Assembly (NCBI RefSeq): GCF_003313505.1
Contig: NZ_QMHO01000003.1
Location: 310,001 to 374,000 of the forward strand
Reading direction: 5' to 3'
DNA: 64,000 bases
Origin: Pedobacter nanyangensis
GTDB taxonomy: Bacteria; Bacteroidota; Bacteroidia; Sphingobacteriales; Sphingobacteriaceae
Below are positions 49,863 to 58,588 of this stretch, one piece after another. Both the position numbers and the translations under genes were made by a program. The notes under the pieces were generated by a model. It was not told the origin of the DNA and ran no database searches. It worked only from the letters and a program-made list of their open reading frames with translations. Position 1 is the stretch's first letter, and each line of letters begins with the position of its first letter.

Positions 49863-50705
49863 CTAATTATGTACTCCTCCGCTTTGCGGATCAAATTTTT
49901 CCAAGATCAAGTGGATATGATACTTCCCCGAAGTGTTACCCGTACTATTGTAGCCATAAAAGGTAATTTTATACAATGCACCATTATCCCCTAAAATCCT
50001 GAATACCGCTTCGCTCCGTTCCAGAACCCCCTGGGATGACCAGCCCAAAATCTGATCGCTATCAATGTTAAAGTAGTTGTTTGCCGGTAACGACAACGGA
50101 AGCGACCATTGGTACTTGTTCGAAATTCCCATATCGGTTACTCCTGCCAATGATACGGCCGTAGAATTGGTATTGACAATTAAGGAACGATAATAGGTGC
50201 CATCATAGAACTCAATATCCAGCCTGATCCCATCCATCATAGGTAACTGGGCTACCTGTGCAGCATCATTGGTAGCCAGCCAATTGGAAAGAAGTGTTTG
50301 ATTAGCTGTTACCGGACCACTTCGTGCGCTAAAATCAGCGGTACTTTTCGGAATATTATTAGGCAGTGCATAATGGAAGTGCTTTATGAAAACCCCTGTT
50401 GAAGTAGCGCTGCTTCCTGAACCAATGCAGGACCAAACGGGTGCTGCTGGCGTGCCATTGTTGCTCATCAGGCATTTTAAATCGAGGTCGTAAACAAGCA
50501 GCCCCGTGGCGGGCGAGGCAATGGCCAGGCGCTGCGCCGAGGTCATGGCACTGAGCAAAGTTCCCCTGGGCGCCCCGCCCCTAAGCGGATCGACCGTAAG
50601 GTTTGACGAAGGATCGGGGCTTTTGGTATTGACGCCGGTTTGTGCGCTGACTCCTAAATGACATAGCACGGAAAGCATCAGGCCCCAAAATTTTAAATAT
50701 TTCAT
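49863..50705 (-). CDS. Secreted protein of the surface locus (third ~290-residue member)
   Basis: A 280-residue exported protein: signal peptide (MKYLKFWGLMLSVLCHLGVSAQ), then TGVNTKSPDPSSNLTVDPLRGGAPRGTLL, MTSAQRLAIASPATGLLVYDLDLKCL, features of the N-terminal segment seen in many Bacteroidota surface proteins with repeats (GMMVYN-type). The C-terminal half is beta-rich (YYRSLIVNTNS, AVFRILGDNGALYKITFYGYNS). It resembles the two upstream genes only in the GVNTKxP start and size. The ATG at 50705 gives a proper signal peptide; an ATG at 50729 adds eight residues. Fourth gene of the operon. Confidence 0.75.
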   Translation of the reverse strand: MKYLKFWGLMLSVLCHLGVSAQTGVNTKSPDPSSNLTVDPLRGGAPRGTLLSAMTSAQRLAIASPATGLLVYDLDLKCLMSNNGTPAAPVWSCIGSGSSATSTGVFIKHFHYALPNNIPKSTADFSARSGPVTANQTLLSNWLATNDAAQVAQLPMMDGIRLDIEFYDGTYYRSLIVNTNSTAVSLAGVTDMGISNKYQWSLPLSLPANNYFNIDSDQILGWSSQGVLERSEAVFRILGDNGALYKITFYGYNSTGNTSGKYHIHLILEKFDPQSGGVHN

Positions 50706-50771
50706 CACATGGTATTTTATTGTTTTCATTGTTTATAGTTTTTAGGGAGCGAAGTTTCATTATTCGCCTGT

Positions 50772-51665
50772 TTAATTGAGATAAACCGCATCAAAAAGTA
50801 CCGACAAAGGCCTAAAATCTTGGTTACCCGTATATCCATTATTATACCATCTGATGATCCTGGCGTCAATGGTATGGCTGCCTGCCGATAAATTGAGGAT
50901 ACCCGAAAAATTAAACTGCAATTGTGAACTCACCCCAGCGCCACCCTGCCGTATAATTTGATAAAGGCCCGAGGGCTGGTTATCAATATACAGCTCGCAG
51001 CGGAAATAGGGGTAGCTTGGAATGGCAGGAGGTGTTGTAAAATCATCTACTCCCAGGGCAAAGCTAAAAAATATAGGTTTACTTACTGGCAGGGTAAAAG
51101 TGTTACTGCTGTTATACACGACTACAGGGCTGGTATGGTTCACGAAAAATCGTGTTGCTACCGGCGCACCAGTTGTAGGCACCGCATAAGGAGCACCAGA
51201 TACTTGGTCTATTGCATCGGTTTTGCCATTGGCGAGCATAAAAAATTCCCAGGTGCCACCAGAGGTAGTGCCTTTACTAATGAGCTTGATATAATAGCCT
51301 GGCGGTATTATAACCGAAGGCATGGGGGCAACCCCGTCTATCAGTTCGGGTGCACTAGCCGCAACGGTAAGGGCCATGCTGCTGGTATTTTTGATGCAGT
51401 AAATACGCCCCTTAAAATTACCCGCCCCAGCAATGGCTGCCGGCAGGGTAATGGTGCCGTTGCTGCTTCCGTTATAGGCCGTATAATAATCGGCAATGCC
51501 CAGGGTGGTGTTGGTTGTTACGATTTTATAATCAGCGGCAAAAGAACCGTTTATAGTTAGTCTGCTGCTCGGCGTTTTGGTATTCATTCCCACGTTTTGC
51601 CCAAAACTTTGGGTGGCTAGGGTAATTATAAACACCAATACAAAATATTTTATTAAATGTGACAT
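50772..51665 (-). CDS. Secreted surface-locus protein, paralogue A
   Basis: A 297-residue exported protein: signal peptide (MSHLIKYFVLVFIITLATQSFGQ), then NVGMNTKTPSSRLTINGSFAADYKIV and the domain TITLPAAIAGAGNFKGRIYCIKNTSSMALTVAASAPELIDG. This N-terminal ~170 residues is closely matched in the next gene upstream (51685-52569). The C-terminal part (FFSFALGVDDFTTPP, YFRCELYIDNQPSGLYQI) is also related. No sorting domain or lipobox was seen. I infer a component of the same surface structure as the giant repeat protein. Confidence 0.75.
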   Translation of the reverse strand: MSHLIKYFVLVFIITLATQSFGQNVGMNTKTPSSRLTINGSFAADYKIVTTNTTLGIADYYTAYNGSSNGTITLPAAIAGAGNFKGRIYCIKNTSSMALTVAASAPELIDGVAPMPSVIIPPGYYIKLISKGTTSGGTWEFFMLANGKTDAIDQVSGAPYAVPTTGAPVATRFFVNHTSPVVVYNSSNTFTLPVSKPIFFSFALGVDDFTTPPAIPSYPYFRCELYIDNQPSGLYQIIRQGGAGVSSQLQFNFSGILNLSAGSHTIDARIIRWYNNGYTGNQDFRPLSVLFDAVYLN

Positions 51666-51684
51666 CGCTGGCGTTTACTATAAA

Positions 51685-52569
51685 TCAATTAATGGTTGTG
51701 GCCGTTAATACCATCGATAAAATCCCAAAGCTTTGGGTAGTCGCCGTTGGCGTACCATTATTGGCCCATCGGGTGATCCGAACATCAAGGGTTTGTGGCA
51801 CTCCTGCTGGCAAACTACGCACCCCTGATATATTGACCTGCAACTGGTTGCCTACGGATGTTTCCTGTACAATTTGGAAAAGGCCGGTAGCCGCGCCGTT
51901 AAGAAACAGCTCGCAACGGAAATAGGGGAAACCACTCCCAGTTGTCAAATCATCAAGCCCCAGGGCTAAATTTAAAAATACGGGTTTGGCAGCGGGCAAC
52001 GTAAAGGTACCGCTACTACCGGGAATGGTTACGTAGGCCGTACCGTTTGGAACGTTAAACGAGCTAATTGCCAATGCCCCTTGTGGTGTTGCTACGCTTA
52101 TATTTACCGGCTGCATCATTGCTGTGGTGGTGGTGGTTACCAAAACCGAAAGCTCCCAGGTGCTGCCCGAGGTAGTGCCCTTGCTGATCAGCTCTATATA
52201 AAAACCTGCGGGCACCACTACCGAGGATGCATCTGTAGTACTAGCTCCATCAATCAGTTCGGATCCGCTAGCGGCAACAGTAAGTAAAGAGCTGCTGGTG
52301 TTTTTAATACAATACAAACGCCCTTTAAAATTACCGGTACCGCTAATGGCTGCAGGCAGGGTAATGGTACCTGCAGCGCTTCCGTTATAGGCCACATAAT
52401 TATCGGTAATGCCCAAGGTAGTGTTTGCGGTTACGATTTTATAATCGGCAGCAAAAGAGCCGTTTACCGACAGTATGCTGCTTGGCGTTTTGGTGTTAAC
52501 ACCTGTATTTTGGGCCAAAAGCTGTAGGCTACTTACCCATAGCATCATCAAAATCAAAAATCGCTTCAT
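51685..52569 (-). CDS. Secreted surface-locus protein, paralogue B
   Basis: A 294-residue exported protein, signal peptide (MKRFLILMMLWVSSLQLLAQ). It has the same plan as paralogue A: NTGVNTKTPSSILSVNGSFAADYKIV, ITLPAAISGTGNFKGRLYCIKNTSSSLLTVAASGSELIDG, VVVPAGFYIELISKGTTSGSTWEL and YFRCELFLNGAATGLFQI. It follows the giant gene after 84 bases and precedes paralogue A by 19 bases, so the pair is a tandem duplication. Function unknown. Confidence 0.75.
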   Translation of the reverse strand: MKRFLILMMLWVSSLQLLAQNTGVNTKTPSSILSVNGSFAADYKIVTANTTLGITDNYVAYNGSAAGTITLPAAISGTGNFKGRLYCIKNTSSSLLTVAASGSELIDGASTTDASSVVVPAGFYIELISKGTTSGSTWELSVLVTTTTTAMMQPVNISVATPQGALAISSFNVPNGTAYVTIPGSSGTFTLPAAKPVFLNLALGLDDLTTGSGFPYFRCELFLNGAATGLFQIVQETSVGNQLQVNISGVRSLPAGVPQTLDVRITRWANNGTPTATTQSFGILSMVLTATTIN

Positions 52570-52612
52570 CTCTTTTCTCTTATTTTATAGGTTGATCGGT
52601 TTATTAGGAATT

Positions 52613-52686
52613 TATTCCTTGCTCCTTATTCTTTGCTCCTTACTCCTTGCTCCTTATTCCTTGCTCCTTGTTCCTTTCTCCTTAGT
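52613..52686. repeat. Period-7 tandem repeat at the 3' end of the giant gene
   Basis: Units of CTCCTTA/CTCCTTG/TTCCTTG follow each other about ten times. On the minus strand they read AAGGAGC/AAGGAAT and encode the last residues of the 1530-residue protein (KEKGTRSKE), its stop and the following gap. The unit resembles a Shine-Dalgarno core but probably reflects slippage. Confidence 0.7.
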
Positions 52687-55600
52687 CGTCATCTTTTCTT
52701 CCAAGCGCTGTAAACGTTCTTCCATTTTACGTTGCTGGGCTTTCAAATCTGCAATTTCCTTTTCTCTGGCATCCAATTGTTTTTGCTGCGCAATGGTATG
52801 CAGGTAAAGCTCTTCTACTTTTTCAAGCAACTGTACCGACAATTCCGAAATGTTGAACACGTACTCTCCCCTTTCATTTTGTCTCAAACCCTTAATTCCG
52901 GTTACGCCTGGCAAATGTTTGTTTTTATTGATAAAGGCTTCTACTTCCTTAATGGTCTTGAAGGCATATTTGTCATTCAGTTTTGACGAACCTTGAAAAT
53001 AATCTTCAAATACATAGTCTGCATAAGTTGAAGTTGCAGTGTTTATGGTTCCGTTAACATATAATTGCGCTGTAGCATCTGTTCCGGTAAGCGCAGTGGC
53101 ACCAGCGCCAATGGCCACCTTACCCGTTTGGTAAATATTTTGGCTATTGGTCGTTGCTGGATTAGTAGTGCCTTGAATTTGCCATGGTTCGGAAACCACC
53201 GTTGCCAGGGGCATTTGTCTTAGAACCCCAGTAGCGTCAGCAGTTACTATTTGATCGGTTGTGGCGCCAGTTTGTAATCCTTCAAAACGAACTGGATTTG
53301 CACCGCCATTAATATGTAATGGATTGCTTGGAGTAGCAACGTTACCAATACCAACATTACCAGTTGTACCGTGAATGATCATCCGCTGAGTGCCGCCTGT
53401 CCTTAATTGTAAAGGGATGGCAGTTGCCGAACCTACAACCAAAGAAGTTGACGTGCCGCTCACTATAATCTGTGCCGCACTATTTAAATCCTGGAACAAA
53501 TCCAAAGTACTATTGCCCGAAATCAATCGGAGATTTGACCTACCTGTTGTGGTACCATTTGTAATCACTGCGCCATTGGCATAATTAAATTGTGTTTCTC
53601 TCGTTTCGGGGCTTGCAACCGGCCGGGTAACATCCCTAAAAAAAAGTCTATTACCGGCCATACTTACTACCCTATCGGCGGCAAGAGTACCGTCGTTTGT
53701 ATAAATATTTTGATACGGCAAAGCCGATTGGTTTACCCAAGTTGGATTTCCAGAAGCATCGGTGGTTAACACTTGGCTGGTGCCCGCATTGGCTATTTTT
53801 GCTACCGTTACTGCATCATCCTGGATTTTGTTTGCGGTAATTGCATTATCCTGGATATGATTTGTACCTACTGCTCCCGTTTGAATAAGACTTCCAGTAA
53901 TCGAATTATTGGCAATATTAACGGTGGCATCAGTTAGTGTTGCACCTGTTCCCCCAGTAACGGTAAGGTTGCTAGAAGTTAGGTTTTTGCCTATACCCGA
54001 AGCCGAAGTGTTTACCGATAGCGTACCATCGGCAGCAACATTCACTGTAGGGTTGGTGGCCGCTTGTTTGACTACACCTAGTGCAGTGCCGTTTGCCGTA
54101 GGTACGTTTACCTTATAGTCGGTAGTATTGCCTGTGGTTGTAGACGACACCGTAGTATTGGTACCATCAGAAAGGGTCGTTAGTTTTTGGTTCGATTGGA
54201 CACCCGTTGGCGTTACTTCTACAGTATAGGCGGTATTGTTACCCGTTACCGCCGAAGTTACCGTAGTAGTAGTTCCATTAACTACCGAACTGGTTCTCTG
54301 GTTGTTTTGTACCAGTGCACCAATGTTGAGTGTGTTTACTGTACCTGCTTCGTCCTTGTACGTTAATGTATTTGCCACGGCATCGTAGTTCAGCACCGTT
54401 AACGTTTCGTTGGCCTTCACCAGGGCGCTGATGTCGATGGTATTGGCTACGCCCTTTTCATCGGTGTAGGTCAGCACCTTGGTCACATTGTCATAGGCCA
54501 GCTTGGTCAAGGTCTCGTTGGCCTTTACCAATGTGCTGATGTCAAGCGTGTTCACCGTCCCAGCTTCGTCTTTATAGGTCAGGGTGTTGGCTACCGCATC
54601 GTAGGCCAGTACCGTCAAGGTTTCGTTCCCCTTTACCAGCGCACTGATGTCGATGGTATTGGCTACGCCCTTCTCGTCGGTGTAGGTCAGTACCTTGGTC
54701 ACATTGTCGTAGGCCAGTTTGGTCAAGGTCTCGTTGGCCTTTACCAATGTGCTGATGTCAAGCGTGTTCACCGTCCCAGCTTCGTCTTTATAGGTCAGGG
54801 TGTTGGCTACCGCATCGTAGTTCAGCACGGTCAGGGTTTCATTGCCCTTTACCAGCGCACTGATGTCGATGGTGTTGGCAATGCCCTTTTCATCGGTGTA
54901 GGTCAGGAGCTTGGTCACATTGTCGTAGGCCAGTTTGGTCAAGGTCTCGTTGGCCTTTACCAATGTGCTGATGTCAAGCGTGTTCACCGTCCCAGCTTCG
55001 TCTTTATAGGTCAGGGTGTTGGCTACCGCATCGTAGTTCAGCACGGTCAGGGTTTCATTGCCCTTTACCAGCGCACTGATGTCGATGGTGTTGGCAATGC
55101 CCTTTTCATCGGTGTAGGTCAGCACCTTGGTGGCGTTGTCGTAGGCCAGCTTGGTCAGCGTTTCGTTGGCCTTCACCAGGGCGCTGATGTCAAGCGTGTT
55201 CACCGTCCCAGCTTCGTCTTTGTACGTTAATGTATTATTAACCGCATCGTAGGCCAGTACCGTCAAGGTTTCGTTCCCCTTTACCAGCGCACTGATGTCG
55301 ATGGTATTGGCTACGCCCTTTTCATCGGTGTAGGTCAGCACCTTGGTCACATTGTCGTAGGCCAGCTTGGTCAAGGTCTCGTTGGCCTTTACCAATGTGC
55401 TGATGTCAAGCGTGTTCACCGTCCCAGCTTCGTCTTTATAGGTCAGGGTGTTGGCTACCGCATCGTAGTTCAGTACCGTTAACGTTTCGTTCCCCTTTAC
55501 CAGCGCACTGATGTCGATGGTATTGGCTACGCCCTTTTCATCGGTGTAGGTCAGCACCTTGGTCACATTGTCGTAGGCCAGCTTGGTCAAGGTCTCGTTG

Positions 55601-57246
55601 GCCTTTACCAATGTGCTGATGTCAAGCGTGTTCACCGTCCCAGCTTCGTCTTTATAGGTCAGGGTGTTGGCTACCGCATCGTAGTTCAGCACGGTCAGGG
55701 TTTCATTGCCCTTTACCAGCGCACTGATGTCGATGGTGTTGGCTACGCCCTTCTCGTCGGTGTAGGTCAGGAGCTTGGTGGCATTGTCGTAGGCCAGTTT
55801 GGTCAGCGTTTCGTTGGCCTTTACCAATGTGCTGATGTCAAGCGTGTTTACCGTCCCAGCTTCGTCTTTATAGGTCAGGGTGTTGGCTACCGCATCATAG
55901 GCCAGCACCGTTAACGTTTCGTTCCCCTTTACCAGGGCACTGATGTCGATGGTATTGGCTACGCCCTTTTCGTCGGTGTAGGTCAGGAGCTTGGTGGCGT
56001 TATCGTAGGCCAGTTTGGTCAAGGTCTCGTTGGCCTTTACCAGGGTGCTGATGTCAAGCGTGTTCACCGTCCCAGCTTCGTCTTTATAGGTCAGGGTGTT
56101 GGCTACCGCATCGTAGGCCAGTACCGTCAAGGTTTCGTTCCCCTTTACCAGCGCACTGATGTCGATGGTGTTGGCAATGCCCTTTTCATCGGTGTAGGTC
56201 AGCACCTTGGTCGCATTGTCATAGGCCAGCTTGGTCAAGGTCTCGTTGGCCTTTACCAATGTGCTGATGTCAAGCGTGTGGGTTGTGCCTGTATTGTCCA
56301 CGTAGGTAAACTTCGTCCCATCGTAAGAAACGTTTCCACCTACAGAGGTATTGGTCAGGCTTTGGACCAACTGATTTAGTACCTGCGTATTTCCAATAAT
56401 CTCCTGGAAATTCTTCACCACGTCTGCTGGGACATCGATGATCACTTTGTCTCCTTTTTCGTTAGTATAGGTGTAGGTCCCATCTTGGTTATTCACCAAG
56501 GTGGTGATGGTTTCGTTGCCCGCTACGAGCTGTGCCATGTCAAGAATGGTCACCGTACTTGCTTCATCTTTATAAGTGAGCTTTTTGGTGGTAGCGTCAT
56601 AGCCCAGTACCGTAAGCGTTTCGTTCGATTTCACCATACTGCTAATGTCGATCGTGTTGGCTACCTTTTTCTCATCAGTATAGATCAGTTTTTTGGTCAG
56701 CGGATCATAAACGAGCATCGTTAGTGTTTCGTTGGCTTTTACCTGTGCAGGAATATCTACAATGGTTTGCTTTCCATCTTCAGCGGTGTAAATATAGGTT
56801 CCGTTCCGGTTATCTACCAAGGTGGTGATGGTTTCGTTAACCTTCACAATATCCTTTAGGTTAATGGTTACTGGCCTTCCCGAAGCATCTATATAGGACA
56901 GTACAAAAGTAACGGGATTGTAATCAATACTTGTTGCTTGACCTTTTCCTACGGCAATCCATTTTGTTCCGTCATTGTAGTAAATTCCCGGTTGTACGTC
57001 GGCGGTTGTTGCGGTGTTAAACACCATCATCCCTGCAATATGTACGGATAAAGGCGCAGCATCGGTGGTACTCTTCAGTGGCAATCTTACATTTAAAAAA
57101 CCTTTGTTGGCGCTTCTAAGTTCGAGAACTGCGTCTTTGTTGGGCAATCTGTTACCGTTAACCGTTCCATCTCCCACTTGTTGTTGTGCCGATACGGTTA
57201 AGATGCTGCATGCCAATGCAACAAGAAATATCCATTGCTTTTTCAT
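52654..57246 (-). CDS. Giant secreted repeat protein (putative surface adhesin/fibre)
   Basis: A 1530-residue exported protein. Signal peptide (MKKQWIFLVALACSILTVSAQ), an N-terminal region with VLELRSANKGFLNVRLPL and IAGMMVFNTATTADVQPGIYYNDGTKWIAVG (about 40-100), then four diverged repeats (about 130-275) and a linker. Residues 332-979 are 18 near-identical 36-residue units alternating two types (NETLTKLAYDN... and NETLTVLxYDAVANTLTYKDE...). A Thr-rich part (about 980-1250) precedes a C-terminal segment (YVFEDYF, TIKEVEAFINKNKHLPGV, ELSVQLLEKVEELYLHTI) and a coiled coil (about 1465-1520). The C-terminal segment resembles the trimerising tail of Bacteroidota fibre proteins. No sorting domain is visible. 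It is the first gene of the surface locus after the ECF sigma gene. Confidence 0.85.
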   Translation of the reverse strand: MKKQWIFLVALACSILTVSAQQQVGDGTVNGNRLPNKDAVLELRSANKGFLNVRLPLKSTTDAAPLSVHIAGMMVFNTATTADVQPGIYYNDGTKWIAVGKGQATSIDYNPVTFVLSYIDASGRPVTINLKDIVKVNETITTLVDNRNGTYIYTAEDGKQTIVDIPAQVKANETLTMLVYDPLTKKLIYTDEKKVANTIDISSMVKSNETLTVLGYDATTKKLTYKDEASTVTILDMAQLVAGNETITTLVNNQDGTYTYTNEKGDKVIIDVPADVVKNFQEIIGNTQVLNQLVQSLTNTSVGGNVSYDGTKFTYVDNTGTTHTLDISTLVKANETLTKLAYDNATKVLTYTDEKGIANTIDISALVKGNETLTVLAYDAVANTLTYKDEAGTVNTLDISTLVKANETLTKLAYDNATKLLTYTDEKGVANTIDISALVKGNETLTVLAYDAVANTLTYKDEAGTVNTLDISTLVKANETLTKLAYDNATKLLTYTDEKGVANTIDISALVKGNETLTVLNYDAVANTLTYKDEAGTVNTLDISTLVKANETLTKLAYDNVTKVLTYTDEKGVANTIDISALVKGNETLTVLNYDAVANTLTYKDEAGTVNTLDISTLVKANETLTKLAYDNVTKVLTYTDEKGVANTIDISALVKGNETLTVLAYDAVNNTLTYKDEAGTVNTLDISALVKANETLTKLAYDNATKVLTYTDEKGIANTIDISALVKGNETLTVLNYDAVANTLTYKDEAGTVNTLDISTLVKANETLTKLAYDNVTKLLTYTDEKGIANTIDISALVKGNETLTVLNYDAVANTLTYKDEAGTVNTLDISTLVKANETLTKLAYDNVTKVLTYTDEKGVANTIDISALVKGNETLTVLAYDAVANTLTYKDEAGTVNTLDISTLVKANETLTKLAYDNVTKVLTYTDEKGVANTIDISALVKANETLTVLNYDAVANTLTYKDEAGTVNTLNIGALVQNNQRTSSVVNGTTTTVTSAVTGNNTAYTVEVTPTGVQSNQKLTTLSDGTNTTVSSTTTGNTTDYKVNVPTANGTALGVVKQAATNPTVNVAADGTLSVNTSASGIGKNLTSSNLTVTGGTGATLTDATVNIANNSITGSLIQTGAVGTNHIQDNAITANKIQDDAVTVAKIANAGTSQVLTTDASGNPTWVNQSALPYQNIYTNDGTLAADRVVSMAGNRLFFRDVTRPVASPETRETQFNYANGAVITNGTTTGRSNLRLISGNSTLDLFQDLNSAAQIIVSGTSTSLVVGSATAIPLQLRTGGTQRMIIHGTTGNVGIGNVATPSNPLHINGGANPVRFEGLQTGATTDQIVTADATGVLRQMPLATVVSEPWQIQGTTNPATTNSQNIYQTGKVAIGAGATALTGTDATAQLYVNGTINTATSTYADYVFEDYFQGSSKLNDKYAFKTIKEVEAFINKNKHLPGVTGIKGLRQNERGEYVFNISELSVQLLEKVEELYLHTIAQQKQLDAREKEIADLKAQQRKMEERLQRLEEKMTTKEKGTRSKE
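54310..56253 (-). repeat. Array of 18 units of 108 bases inside the giant gene
   Basis: Exactly 18 x 108 = 1944 bases, encoding residues 332-979. Two unit types alternate, giving a 216-base higher-order period repeated nine times. Unit differences are few (Ala/Val, Val/Leu/Ile, Ala/Asn at set positions), and the DNA is nearly identical, which implies recent homogenisation. The array is more GC-rich than its surroundings. Confidence 0.95.
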
Positions 57247-57403
57247 TGTTTGGTTGTTTTCCTTAATAGATGATGTACTTGGGCTACAGCCCCTTTTTAT
57301 TCTTTAGAAAGGGTACCGCTGGCGATTTACAAGCCAGTGATTTTCTTTCCATGAATAAAGACACAAAGCTTTCTTTGGAGGGGGGGATGCCCGAAAAATA
57401 ATT

Positions 57404-57961
57404 TTAGTTGTATAGCGGATTTAACTGCGAACGGATCTTGCGCAGCGCTATTTTTACGTATTCGTGCAAGGTCTGCACAGAGATATTCATCTTCTGGGCT
57501 GCTTCCTTGTACTTGAGACCCTCCTGATGGCAAAGCATATAGGCCATCCGTTGGTTAGGCGACAAAGACATGAGGGCAATATTCAGACGGTGCTTAACAT
57601 CCCGATAGTACAAATCCTGTTGGGTAGTATTTTCGTAGCTTAATGTGGTATGAAGAAACTCCTTTTTGTATTTCTGGTGATGGGAAAGTTTACGGAAAAT
57701 ATTGAGACAATGATTTCGTACCATCTTGTTCAAATAAGGACCAAAATTGTCGATTGTTAAAAAAGCTTCCCTTCTTTGCCATAGTTTCAGGAAGATTTCC
57801 TGGACAAGTTCTCTGGCAACTTCATCGCAACAGGTTATTTTTCTGCCAAAGGCGAAAACTTTTTGATGATAGTGTTTAAATAAAGTTTCGAATGCGGCCT
57901 GATTGCCGTAGGCGATTTTTTTAAGCAAATCGCTTTCGTCTAACAATTGTTCAATTGCCAT
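57404..57961 (-). CDS. ECF-type sigma factor upstream of the surface locus
   Basis: A 185-residue sigma-70 family protein. Region 2 is at about 25-90 (FKHYHQKVFAFGRKITCCDEVARELVQEIFLKLWQRRE, LNKMVRNHCLNIFRK) and region 4 at about 125-180 (MSLSPNQRMAYMLCHQEGLKYKEAAQKMNISVQTLHEYVKIALRKIRSQL). It belongs to the FecI-like group usual in Bacteroidota. A full FecR partner does not follow; only a FecR-like N-terminal fragment lies upstream at 58315-58542. The gap to the giant gene is 157 bases, so it may drive that gene's promoter. Confidence 0.92.
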   Translation of the reverse strand: MAIEQLLDESDLLKKIAYGNQAAFETLFKHYHQKVFAFGRKITCCDEVARELVQEIFLKLWQRREAFLTIDNFGPYLNKMVRNHCLNIFRKLSHHQKYKKEFLHTTLSYENTTQQDLYYRDVKHRLNIALMSLSPNQRMAYMLCHQEGLKYKEAAQKMNISVQTLHEYVKIALRKIRSQLNPLYN

Positions 57962-58314
57962 AAATATGTTTTTCTAGGTTTGTGGAACAACCTTATCAAA
58001 AACGAAGCCAAAAAAAATTTTTTTGATTTTGCACTAAACAACTGTAAAAGAATCAATAACCTTTTTTAAATAGATGAATATTCTCTACTTAATATCCAAT
58101 TTTGAGCAAGTTTATCCACAATGGAATGACTATCACAAGGAGTTTTACGAGTTTTGGCTGGAGCAAGAAATGGGCGACTTGGAAGTGCCATTACATTGGT
58201 CTCGATGACAAGATTTCTACCGTTTTTTTCTGCCAGATGGCTATGAAACTCTCCTGCTGTTGGCAGGAAAAATCACGGTAAAAAGATCAGAATGTCTTCG
58301 AAAATTCTATGTTT
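57962..58314. other. Stretch between the ECF sigma gene and the FecR-like gene
   Basis: 353 bases with no complete gene. It includes the upstream region of the sigma gene and, on the + strand, the broken open frame 58074-58331 described as a pseudogene. Confidence 0.5.
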
Positions 58315-58331
58315 TTAGGGTTTCCTTGCGT
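58074..58331 (+). pseudogene. Broken open frame of unknown origin
   Basis: From ATG 58074 the frame reads MNILYLISNFEQVYPQWNDY...PLHWSR, then an in-frame TGA (58206-58208), after which it stays open and protein-like (QDFYRFFLPDGYETLLLLAG, KITVKRSECLRKFYVF) to the TGA at 58332. The composition across the stop is continuous, so one ancestral coding sequence of at least 85 residues is likely. The 3' end runs into the convergent FecR-like gene. I do not recognise the family. Confidence 0.45.
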
Positions 58332-58542
58332 TGAAAATATTGTCGAGAATCGCTTTTTGTTGTTCTTCTTGCAGGGCTTGGGGCTCAAGCTGCTCAAATA
58401 ACGAAGCTAATTTGTCCTTTATCTCTAGTGTGAACAAAGGATCATTGGCATAATCAAATAATTCGTGAAGTTCGTTTTTGGATATGGTATGCGCCAGATA
58501 TCGCTTGGCAAGCTCCTGAAGTCTTGAAGGGTTTCTTTTCAT
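58315..58542 (-). CDS. FecR-like N-terminal (anti-sigma) domain alone
   Basis: A 75-residue protein from ATG 58542. The sequence MKRNPSRLQELAKRYLAHTISKNELHELFDYANDP...LKxxLASLFEQ is the helical cytoplasmic domain with which Bacteroidota FecR anti-sigma factors begin (RLxxLLxKYLxxTxSxEEL-xEL). It stops (NARKP) where the membrane segment would follow; the periplasmic FecR domain is missing. It has its own candidate promoter and lies on the same strand upstream of the ECF sigma gene. It could be a soluble anti-sigma domain or a truncated relic. The resemblance is by eye. Confidence 0.55.
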   Translation of the reverse strand: MKRNPSRLQELAKRYLAHTISKNELHELFDYANDPLFTLEIKDKLASLFEQLEPQALQEEQQKAILDNIFNARKP

Positions 58543-58588
58543 ACATATAGCGGGCAAAGAGGACTGGTAAGTCTTGCCCGTTATCAAT

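Noticed and set aside
50958..51560. 200-residue + strand open frame antisense to paralogue A
   Set aside because: Its translation has the biased, motif-free composition of an antisense frame, and the minus-strand gene has a signal peptide and a clear paralogue.
54310..56253. Regular 108-base periodicity considered as a CRISPR array or satellite
   Set aside because: The reading frame is open throughout and units encode a consistent 36-residue protein repeat; no spacers of unique sequence are present.
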